Source: Erysipelotrichaceae bacterium (lineage in GTDB: Bacteria > Bacillota_I > Bacilli_A > Erysipelotrichales > Erysipelotrichaceae). From it: a DNA stretch of 64,000 nucleotides. Shown here piece after piece: positions 37,398 to 44,635 of the stretch. Made by a program: the position numbers and the translations under genes. The DNA lies in the NCBI GenBank assembly GCA_017533785.1, contig JAFWII010000001.1:1-64000 (forward strand), given 5' to 3'. The notes under the pieces are model-generated. The model was given only the letters and a program-made list of their open reading frames with translations, was not told the DNA's origin and did not search any database. Every line of letters starts with the position of its first letter. Within the stretch, counting starts at the first letter, position 1.

Positions 37398-39478
37398 GAT
37401 TTCACGCCTTCTTTCTTCAGGACGGAAGCGATCGTCTTGAAGAAGATCTTTATATCAAAGAATAAGGATTGATGTTCTACATAATAGAGTTCCATATCCT
37501 GCCGTTTATGATCTCTGTATTCCGCGTTGTTGCGCGCGTATGCCTGCCAGTAACCGGTCAGACCGGGATCTACTGACAGCAGTTTTGCAACTTCATCGCC
37601 ACTGTAGTTTTTGAAGAGCTCATCTTTCATGATCGGCCGGGGGCCAACGATCGACATCTGCCCCGCGAGGATATTGATGATCTGCGGAAGCTCGTCCAGA
37701 CTGGTCTTTCTCAGAAAGCTCCCGATTCCGGTAATGCGGGGATCATTTTCGATCTTGAATTCCTGGCGGTACTGTTCAAGCTGTTCTTCGTTCAGCAGGT
37801 CTTCCAGCTTACCGGCATCTTTCCGCATGCTTCTGAATTTGTAGACTTTGATCTTTTTGCCGTTTTTGCCGATTCGCTCGTGTGTGTAGAACGGCGTGCC
37901 TCCGTCGTCGGAAATGATGATAACGATCAGAATGAGGAACAGAGGAGAGAGAAGCAGCAGTCCGGTGGCCGAAAGAACGAAGTCGATCACCCGTTTAAAG
38001 GCAACATAAAGAAGGCCGGACTTTCCGTCATATAACTCTTTTTTATATTCTATCGGCGTCTGGAATTCCTGAATAGATTTGCAGATGCCGATCTCTTCGG
38101 ACATGTGAACATCCCCATGTATGCGCAAGGAACGGAAGGTCAGAAAACGCAGTACGCAGAAAATAAGAAGTGACAGATCCTTGAGCACGTTCCAGTTCTC
38201 GATGTAGGTCTGTTCGTCTTCCAATGCTTTTTCCGGATCTTTTTCAACTGCCCAGTTGCCAATGATACCGGGTTTGACTGTCAGAAGGCTTCTTTCCTTC
38301 TCGTGCATCTCAAGATAGCGCGGAAGGCTCGGTGCTTTCGGGCCGACAAAAGACATTTCTCCGGCAAGCACATTCAGGATCTCAGGCATGCCGTCAAGAT
38401 GAAGCGCACAGAGGATCCTGCCGACGGCGGTGTATGGACTGAGCCCGTTTTCAATCCGTTTTTCCGCATCGGTGCGGAAAAGGCGGAAACGGTACTGATA
38501 GAAACGCCGGTTGTTGCGGCCGACCCGAACGCGTTTGACGAGGACGGGACCTGGCGATTCGGCGGCAGTGAAGATCCTGACCACCAGCCAGAGAACACAG
38601 TATAAAGGGAATACAAGCAGTCCTAAAAGAATGTCAAGCAAACGCTTGAACAGTTTCTGCCGTATGGACATCGGCTGCAGATCCTTATAGGTAACGATCG
38701 CCAGATCGCCGATATTATCCAGACTTTTGAAAGACGCGTCGATATCGAATTCCGGCACTTGTACGTGGGCTGTCTTCCCGTGCATCTTGAAATCCTTCAG
38801 AAGACTTGCGACCCGTTCGCTGTTGACCATGTCGGGAACGATGATCACACTGTCGATCTCATTGAGCAGCTGATCGGCAAGCAGACGGTTATATCCTTTG
38901 ACGAGCGGAATGCCGTCGATATCTTTTGCGGATGCGCGGGTATTGAGCGTTCCGACCTTTTCGACTTTGAAACGCCAGTCGACAGAATCGTTGATCCGGT
39001 GTATATAGCCGGCTGCCTTTGCGGGATCGCAGATCAGCAGTACTTTTTCCGGTTTGATCAGCGAGTTCTTACTGGAAAGCAGGCGCTTCTTGAAGAATGA
39101 ACGCAGGAAGAAATCGACGATCACCATAACGGTAAAATAGATCAGCTCAAACAACCGCGAATAGATCCCGCTGATCTTGAAAAAGTTCAGATAAATGATG
39201 ACGAGCGTCATCACAAGGGCGCTGATCTTGACGGAGCTGATAAATTCCTGGTAATTGTTTCGCAGCAGAAAACGGTCATCCTTATAGATGACGAGAAAAT
39301 TAACGATAAAATACGCGATCAGCACGACAAGCAGGAAGTTGTTGTAGTCGCTGAGTTTGCCCGCGAAGTCATGAATAAAATTGCTCCGGATCAGATAAGA
39401 GAGGACATACGCGATAAAAAACGAAGTAATATCCACCGCATTTACGATATACAGGGTGTATCGTTTCAAATTGTTCAT
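37394..39478 (-). CDS. Double phosphoglycosyltransferase; first domain lacks catalytic Glu
   Basis: A 694-residue initiating enzyme that transfers a sugar-phosphate from a UDP-sugar to undecaprenyl phosphate. It has four N-terminal helices (residues 10-130), a Rossmann-like linker (140-265), and then two bacterial sugar transferase domains. The second (about 500-690) is intact, with KFRSM, the catalytic dyad D595-E596 in SLDELPQ, and SIVGPRP. The first (about 270-470) keeps the fold but reads LDGMPE, so D362 is followed by G363 in place of Glu, and KFRSM has become RFRLF. It is probably a non-catalytic or regulatory copy. It leads the teichoic-type operon; a TAAAAT at 39488-39493 lies nine bases before the ATG. 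Confidence 0.93.
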   Translation of the reverse strand: MNNLKRYTLYIVNAVDITSFFIAYVLSYLIRSNFIHDFAGKLSDYNNFLLVVLIAYFIVNFLVIYKDDRFLLRNNYQEFISSVKISALVMTLVIIYLNFFKISGIYSRLFELIYFTVMVIVDFFLRSFFKKRLLSSKNSLIKPEKVLLICDPAKAAGYIHRINDSVDWRFKVEKVGTLNTRASAKDIDGIPLVKGYNRLLADQLLNEIDSVIIVPDMVNSERVASLLKDFKMHGKTAHVQVPEFDIDASFKSLDNIGDLAIVTYKDLQPMSIRQKLFKRLLDILLGLLVFPLYCVLWLVVRIFTAAESPGPVLVKRVRVGRNNRRFYQYRFRLFRTDAEKRIENGLSPYTAVGRILCALHLDGMPEILNVLAGEMSFVGPKAPSLPRYLEMHEKERSLLTVKPGIIGNWAVEKDPEKALEDEQTYIENWNVLKDLSLLIFCVLRFLTFRSLRIHGDVHMSEEIGICKSIQEFQTPIEYKKELYDGKSGLLYVAFKRVIDFVLSATGLLLLSPLFLILIVIIISDDGGTPFYTHERIGKNGKKIKVYKFRSMRKDAGKLEDLLNEEQLEQYRQEFKIENDPRITGIGSFLRKTSLDELPQIINILAGQMSIVGPRPIMKDELFKNYSGDEVAKLLSVDPGLTGYWQAYARNNAEYRDHKRQDMELYYVEHQSLFFDIKIFFKTIASVLKKEGVKS

Positions 39479-39590
39479 AACTAATTTATTTTAACATTTC
39501 TTGAAAGTGATTGACTATCACACGCAACCTTCCCGGGGCTGTTTCTCTTTTATACACGGATTATGATACCGTGTTCTCCGGCCTTTTCGA

Positions 39591-39596
39591 TATAAT
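39591..39596 (+). promoter_or_regulatory. Putative -10 box giving a leaderless mRNA (Wzm/Wzt operon)
   Basis: A perfect TATAAT lies six bases before the ATG at 39603, so transcription should start at the start codon. No ribosome binding site is present. No convincing -35 is visible at 16-18 bases. Confidence 0.5.
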
Positions 39597-39602
39597 GAAT
39601 AT

Positions 39603-40385
39603 ATGAGTATCCGCGGTTTGATGCAGGAACTGAAGAAGAATTCGTTTCTATTCCAGCAGCTGGTGAGCAGAGACTTTAAACAGAAGTACAAGCGTACCGC
39701 CCTGGGAATGCTTTGGAGCATTTTGTCTCCTCTTTTGACACTGTTCATCATGCGGATCGTTTTCCTGCAGTTTTTCGGCAGAAATACTCCTCACTATACG
39801 ACCTATCTGTTTTCAGGAATTATCGTGATGTCCTTCTACAAAGAAGCGACCAAGGCGGGAATGTCCTGTCTTGTCGATAATTCGGCTGTGATCACCAAGA
39901 TCAATCTGCCGAAATACCTGTTCGTATGTTCAAGAAACGTTTCCGCGCTGGTAAACTTCTTCCTAACATTCGGTGTGTATCTGATCTTCTGCGTCATTGA
40001 CTATATCCAGTTTCATGTCGGTTTCTTTGCGCTTATCTATCCAATGGTCACGCTGACACTGATGAATGTCGGAATCGGAATGATTCTTTCCTGCATGTAT
40101 ATCTTTTTCCGGGATACGACGTATCTTTATGACGTGTTTCTGACGCTGCTGAACTATCTGTCAGCGATCTTTTACACGGTCGAGCAGTTCCCGCAGAAAA
40201 TGCAGCGCCTTTTTCTGATGAATCCTGTCTACGCGCATATCAAATACTTCCGCCTTATCGTTATCGAGAACAGCGTTCCGTCACCCGCCTTTCACGGACT
40301 GCTGCTGTTCTATGCGCTGTTCTTCCTGACGATCGGATTCCTTATGTATAAGAGATATAACCACGAGTTTATCTACTATCTGTAA
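39603..40385 (+). CDS. ABC-2 type polysaccharide/teichoic acid export permease
   Basis: A 260-residue Wzm/TagG-type permease with an amphipathic N-terminal segment (LVSRDFKQKYKRTALGMLWSIL, here abbreviated by its ends: LVSRDFKQKY and GMLWSIL) and six transmembrane helices. It exports completed lipid-linked polymer together with the ATPase encoded 13 bases downstream. The start codon follows a TATAAT by six bases without a ribosome binding site. The gene is divergent from the phosphoglycosyltransferase at 37394-39478, so the two units probably serve the same polymer. Confidence 0.95.
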   Translation: MSIRGLMQELKKNSFLFQQLVSRDFKQKYKRTALGMLWSILSPLLTLFIMRIVFLQFFGRNTPHYTTYLFSGIIVMSFYKEATKAGMSCLVDNSAVITKINLPKYLFVCSRNVSALVNFFLTFGVYLIFCVIDYIQFHVGFFALIYPMVTLTLMNVGIGMILSCMYIFFRDTTYLYDVFLTLLNYLSAIFYTVEQFPQKMQRLFLMNPVYAHIKYFRLIVIENSVPSPAFHGLLLFYALFFLTIGFLMYKRYNHEFIYYL

Positions 40386-40398
40386 TCTCCGGAGGAAT

Positions 40399-41175
40399 AT
40401 GTCTGTAATTGAATGTAAAAACGTAAGTATTCGCTATATAACAGGGGATCTGAAAGCGATCGGACTGAAAGAATATGTTATGCGGAAGCTTACCGGCCGT
40501 TATCATGTGAGAGAATTCTGGGCGGACAAAAACGTCACCTTTTCTCTTGAAAAAGGGGACATGCTCGGTATTATCGGTTCCAACGGCGCCGGGAAAAGCA
40601 CTTTGCTCAAAGCGATCACCGGCATCATGCGTCCGGCTGAAGGCACGATCCGGGTCGAGGGACAGATCGCTGCTCTGCTGGAGCTGGCCAGCGGGTTCGA
40701 TGAAGATCTGACTCTGAAGGAAAACACATATCTGCGCGGAGCGATGCTCGGATATACAAAAGCCTTCCTGGATGAAAAATACGACGAGATCATTTCCTTT
40801 GCGGAACTTGAAGAATTTGAGGAATACACTTTCAAACAGCTGTCAAGCGGAATGAAATCCCGGCTTGCCTTTTCCATTGCCTGTCTTGTTGATCCGGATA
40901 TTCTGATACTGGATGAGGTCCTCAGCGTCGGAGACGGCGCCTTCCGTAAAAAGAGCAGGCAGAGAATGAGAGAGATCCTCAGCGGCGGCGTCACCGGTAT
41001 CCTTGTTTCGCATTCGATCGAACAGATCAGGGAAATGTGCAATAAGGTCCTCTGGCTTGATCACGGTCATCAGATCGCTTTTTCGGAGGATGTTTCAGCC
41101 GTTTGCGACGCTTATGAGCAGTTTCTCAGGACAAAGAAGATCCCGAAGGAATGGATCAAGGGGGAACGAAAATGA
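40399..41175 (+). CDS. ABC transporter ATPase (Wzt/TagH-type, no carbohydrate-binding domain)
   Basis: A 258-residue ATPase partner of the preceding permease. It has Walker A GSNGAGKST, the Q-loop/TLKENTYLRGAMLGY stretch of polysaccharide exporters, signature LSSGMKSRL, Walker B ILILDEVLSVGD and the switch His in VSHS. It ends soon after the switch region, so the C-terminal carbohydrate-binding domain that reads chain-end modifications in Wzt of E. coli O8/O9a type is missing. GGAGGA precedes the ATG. The CheR-like gene overlaps its stop. Confidence 0.95.
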   Translation: MSVIECKNVSIRYITGDLKAIGLKEYVMRKLTGRYHVREFWADKNVTFSLEKGDMLGIIGSNGAGKSTLLKAITGIMRPAEGTIRVEGQIAALLELASGFDEDLTLKENTYLRGAMLGYTKAFLDEKYDEIISFAELEEFEEYTFKQLSSGMKSRLAFSIACLVDPDILILDEVLSVGDGAFRKKSRQRMREILSGGVTGILVSHSIEQIREMCNKVLWLDHGHQIAFSEDVSAVCDAYEQFLRTKKIPKEWIKGERK

Positions 41176-42008
41176 CCGCAATGCTGCAATCGGTGAAGAA
41201 AGCAGTAAAAACAGTCATCAGCCTGTTCAGCGAAGACTGGCATTATTACAAAAGAATCATCGAACTGGTCCCGGAACTGTCAAAATATAAGGAATACCAG
41301 ATCGAGTTCGTAAAGGAAACGGCACAGAAGCAAAACTGCCGCAGCGTCAGAGAATACTATGAGCTTCTTCGCCGCGATGCGGCGGAGCTTGCCCGGTTCA
41401 AGCAGAATCTGACGTATGTGGGTTCTCATTTTTTCCGCGGCGAAGACTGGCAGTTTTTCTCGGAGAGATGTTTGTCTTCATTTAAGGGAGCGGACAGAGT
41501 AAGGATCTGGTGTGCAGCCTGTTCGTCCGGTCAGGAAGTCTACAGCGTCATCGCCGCACTTTCTGAATATATTCCTCTGGAAAAGATCGATGTCCTCGCC
41601 AGCGACTACAACGATGAGATGATCGCAAAATGCGAAGCGGGCACCTATTTCAATATGCATCTAAAAGAGATCCCGGAAAAGTATCACCCTCTCTTGGAAA
41701 AAAACAAGACGAAATTCACGTTTAATGAGGAAGTCAGAAAGCGGATCGCAACAAAAAACGTCAATCTTCTGACTGACGTGTATCCTGATAGTATTGACAT
41801 TATCTTATGCCGAAACGTTCTGAAATTCTTTTCTCCGGATGTCATTGAGGAATGTCACGGAAAACTGTGCAGAGCGCTGAAGGAGGGCGGATTCCTTTTT
41901 CTTTCCAACGATGACAACAGCAAGAAGGTAGAGTTTATAAAGGATCCGGAAAAACTGGGAATGATCCAGCTGGAGGACCGCTGTATCTATCAGAAGAGAT
42001 CTGTCTGA
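41172..42008 (+). CDS. CheR-family SAM methyltransferase
   Basis: A 278-residue protein with the CheR layout: an N-terminal helical region to about residue 75, SHFFR at 85-89 (CheR has TxFFR), SAM motif I at about 112-125 (IWCAACSSGQEVYS), the SDYNDEMI acidic segment after strand 2, and ILCRNVLKFF with GGFLFLSNDD. CheR normally methylates glutamates of chemoreceptors, but no chemotaxis gene is nearby. The ATGA overlap with the ABC ATPase and a GGGGGAA site argue for co-translation with the exporter. Methylation of the polymer end or of a protein in the export complex is possible. Start 41172 is preferred over the upstream ATG at 41151. Confidence 0.9.
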   Translation: MTAMLQSVKKAVKTVISLFSEDWHYYKRIIELVPELSKYKEYQIEFVKETAQKQNCRSVREYYELLRRDAAELARFKQNLTYVGSHFFRGEDWQFFSERCLSSFKGADRVRIWCAACSSGQEVYSVIAALSEYIPLEKIDVLASDYNDEMIAKCEAGTYFNMHLKEIPEKYHPLLEKNKTKFTFNEEVRKRIATKNVNLLTDVYPDSIDIILCRNVLKFFSPDVIEECHGKLCRALKEGGFLFLSNDDNSKKVEFIKDPEKLGMIQLEDRCIYQKRSV

Positions 42009-43201
42009 GGACAGACTTCCTTGATGATAGCGTACCATTGATTGAGGATCTTGCCGGGGGCATAATCTCCGGCTTTTTCTTTTTCTCTGCGGGAATACTC
42101 TTCTCTGAGACAAGGATCATTGATCAGTTTTCTGATCGCTTCCGCAAGAAATACCTCTGCCGGTTCAAGAGGTTCGTCGATCAGCTGTTTTCCGGAAAAT
42201 TCCGGAATCAGGACGCCGTATTCGGCATATTCGATAGACGATGTTTTTTCGCTGCAGTCTGTATCGGGAGCCAGCAGTTCCCGCGGGCCGGAATGGCAGT
42301 CTGCGGATACGATGGGCAAACCGCAGGCGAACGATTCAAGCAGAACATTGCTGAAACCTTCGTTCAGCGAAGTGCAGACATAAAGGGCAGACCGCTTCAG
42401 ATACCAGAAGGAGTCCGGGTCGAAGGGCTCCAGGAAAACACGGTTCGGCAGACCGTTTGCTGCGATGACTCTGCGAAGATAGGCCTCGGTCTCTCTTTTT
42501 CCGAACAGATACAGATTGACATTCGGGCAATCGGAGGAAGCCGCCGCAAAAGCGCGGATAAGATGCTGCTGTGCCTTGCGCGGACAGAAATGTCCCATGC
42601 TGACGATCTTCAGGGACGGATCGGAAAGAAAACGTTTCTTTTGTTCGCTGAACCCGGTATTCTCAGCCGGCTCAGGCCTATAAAAGTTATATATCGTACA
42701 GGTCTTTTCTTCCGGAGCTTTGAAATTGGCGACCAGATCTCTCCGGCAGTCTTCCGAGACCGCGACGATCTTATCGGCTCTCCGGTTGGCGATGATCATT
42801 TTGATCTTTTTCAGATGATACCGTTCTTTTTCAAGGAACGTTGAGTAGTGATTGCGGACGGAAATGATGTTTTTCTCACCGCAATTCGTCAGAACGTTGA
42901 GGATATTGGCGGTCTCAAGAAAACTGATGCAGATATCCGGCTTCAGCAGTTTTTTGAGTTTTCGGATGCTGCGCAGTTCTTTCACATACATTGCGATCTT
43001 GCTGTTCAGCCGGTGCCTGTTCGGAATATTCAGGGAAATGATCCTGACACGTCCGTCAAAAGGATATCCGGGGCAGTTTTCGGACGCAAAAATCGGAACG
43101 ACCCATACCTGGTGGTCGCCGCACAGCGAAGATGCTATGTTCAGGCAGGCTCTTTCGGCCCCTCCGCCTTCAAGACTGTCGATCAAAAAGATGATGTTCA
43201 T
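41990..43201 (-). CDS. Glycosyltransferase family 4
   Basis: A 403-residue GT-B glycosyltransferase. The start is IIFLIDSLEGGGAERACL, with the acceptor-side GGGAE loop. The C-terminal domain has SMGHFCPRKAQQHLI, LFGKRETEAY and the NEGFSNVLLESFACGLP signature with the EX7E glutamates. It resembles the next gene upstream (43244-44560), including the SADCHSGPRELLAP segment, so the pair arose by duplication. It converges with the CheR gene with a 19-base overlap of coding ends. Confidence 0.92.
   Translation of the reverse strand: MNIIFLIDSLEGGGAERACLNIASSLCGDHQVWVVPIFASENCPGYPFDGRVRIISLNIPNRHRLNSKIAMYVKELRSIRKLKKLLKPDICISFLETANILNVLTNCGEKNIISVRNHYSTFLEKERYHLKKIKMIIANRRADKIVAVSEDCRRDLVANFKAPEEKTCTIYNFYRPEPAENTGFSEQKKRFLSDPSLKIVSMGHFCPRKAQQHLIRAFAAASSDCPNVNLYLFGKRETEAYLRRVIAANGLPNRVFLEPFDPDSFWYLKRSALYVCTSLNEGFSNVLLESFACGLPIVSADCHSGPRELLAPDTDCSEKTSSIEYAEYGVLIPEFSGKQLIDEPLEPAEVFLAEAIRKLINDPCLREEYSRREKEKAGDYAPGKILNQWYAIIKEVCPQTDLF
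42053..42084 (+). terminator. Rho-independent terminator of the Wzm/Wzt/CheR operon
   Basis: A 7-bp stem (GCCGGGG 42053-42059 with CTCCGGC 42067-42073, one G-T pair) with a 7-base loop is followed by TTTTTCTTTTTC. It lies 45 bases after the CheR stop but inside the antisense 3' coding end of the convergent GT4 gene. Confidence 0.85.
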
Positions 43202-43243
43202 AAACTGCTTTTCTTAAAAGTTCTACACTGAAAATATACACTA

Positions 43244-44560
43244 TTATGATATACATTCAATAGTTTCTTCCCATGACGCAAGGATCTTCTCCTTTGTGTA
43301 GCGAATAAGACAGTCGCCTGTTGATGATGCATAATGCTCTCTGAGTTCAGGTTTTTCGATCAGTTCGTTCATTGCTCCGGCCAACATGTTCTCCTCCGGT
43401 TCTGCCGGTTCCTGGATCAGCGTGTTGCCTGAAACTTCGGGAACGAGGATCCCGTACTCGGCATATTCGATCCCTCTGGTCTTTGCGGAGCGGTCTGTCT
43501 GCGGTGCGAGTATCTCCCGCGGTCCGGAGGAACAGTCGGTGGAGATGACCGGCAATCCGAGCGCCATTGCTTCGATAAGCGCGTTCGGGAAGCCTTCGTT
43601 GAACGATGAAAGAACGAACGCGTCCCCGTGTTTCAGATAGGTATAGGGATTACTGCAGAAACCGGGAAGCAGCACGCTGTCCTGCAGACCGTTTTCTGCG
43701 ATGATCTTTTCCAGAAGAGGTTTCGTGTTTTCGCCGTTCTTTCCTTCTCTGCCGAGGATCACCAGAAGCGCATCCGGGTGTTTGCGGACGACTTCCCTGA
43801 AAGCGCGGATCATATGCCACTGGCCTTTCTTGGCAGTCAGCCTGCCCGAGGAAAAGAAGACAAAACCCGCTTTATCGATCTTCTTGATCAGTTCGCCGTT
43901 TTCTTCCGGCTCCTCGCTGAGCTTCCGGATATGCTCCTGATCAAAGTAGTTGCTGATGACGGAGATTTTTTTCGGCTCGACGCCGAAAGTTCGGATCAGG
44001 TCGTCTGCCGTTTCTTCTGAAACCGCCACGATCCTGTCGGCTTTCTGACAGGTCTCGATGATCTGTTCCCTGCCTCCCGGTCTTCTGACTTCCGCAGGGG
44101 CAAACGGTCCGCTCAGATAGCTTCGGATCGAGACAATAGTCTTCTCGCCGGCTTTTGACAGAACATTCAGATAGTTGGCGGAATTCAGAAAACTGACCGC
44201 GCAATCGATCTGCAGTTCCTGCTTGATCTTTTTTAGGGCTTCTGCCTGCGGATTTGCGGAGAGCTTCCTCTTTTTATTGATCAGGCTGACCGGCAGGATC
44301 TTGAATGCGATCTTTTTCAGGATCTTTTTGAACCTGCCGTCTTCCTCGCTTCTGCTCTTTCCATACAGTTGCGGATACATCCGCTCGTGCAGGCTGATCA
44401 GTTTAACGTTTTCCGAGAGCGGATACTCTTCGTTTCCGTCCTTCATGATCGTCGTCAGCAAAAACACTTCATGTTTTTCTGACAGGCATGAAGCAAGTGA
44501 CGCGATGACTTTTTCGGCACCGCCTCCGGAGAGGCGGGGGACGATGAACATGATTCTCAT
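43244..44560 (-). CDS. Glycosyltransferase family 4
   Basis: A 438-residue GT4 enzyme paralogous to the one at 41990-43201. It has MFIVPRLSGGGAEKVI, SSGRLTAKKGQWHMI, VILGREGKNGENTK and the NEGFPNALIEAMALGLP signature, plus STDCSSGPREILAPQ. A basic insertion at about residues 85-105 distinguishes it from its paralogue. No clear ribosome binding site precedes the ATG. The 75 bases upstream, to the lyase-like gene, contain no terminator, so the three genes may be co-transcribed. Confidence 0.92.
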   Translation of the reverse strand: MRIMFIVPRLSGGGAEKVIASLASCLSEKHEVFLLTTIMKDGNEEYPLSENVKLISLHERMYPQLYGKSRSEEDGRFKKILKKIAFKILPVSLINKKRKLSANPQAEALKKIKQELQIDCAVSFLNSANYLNVLSKAGEKTIVSIRSYLSGPFAPAEVRRPGGREQIIETCQKADRIVAVSEETADDLIRTFGVEPKKISVISNYFDQEHIRKLSEEPEENGELIKKIDKAGFVFFSSGRLTAKKGQWHMIRAFREVVRKHPDALLVILGREGKNGENTKPLLEKIIAENGLQDSVLLPGFCSNPYTYLKHGDAFVLSSFNEGFPNALIEAMALGLPVISTDCSSGPREILAPQTDRSAKTRGIEYAEYGILVPEVSGNTLIQEPAEPEENMLAGAMNELIEKPELREHYASSTGDCLIRYTKEKILASWEETIECIS

Positions 44561-44635
44561 TTTTGATCTAGAAATCTGTTGGCTGGATATTTGAAACCTC
44601 TGTGAAGTAACGGATATGTTTCATTCGGAAGATAG

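Noticed and set aside
42000-42015. Six-bp hairpin (TCTGTC/GACAGA) straddling the CheR stop codon
   Set aside because: No T-tract follows on either strand; the better terminator is at 42053-42084.
42038-42844. Long plus-strand frame of 268 codons antisense to the GT4 gene
   Set aside because: It is a shadow of the real minus-strand gene, has no recognisable protein features and contains the plus-strand terminator.
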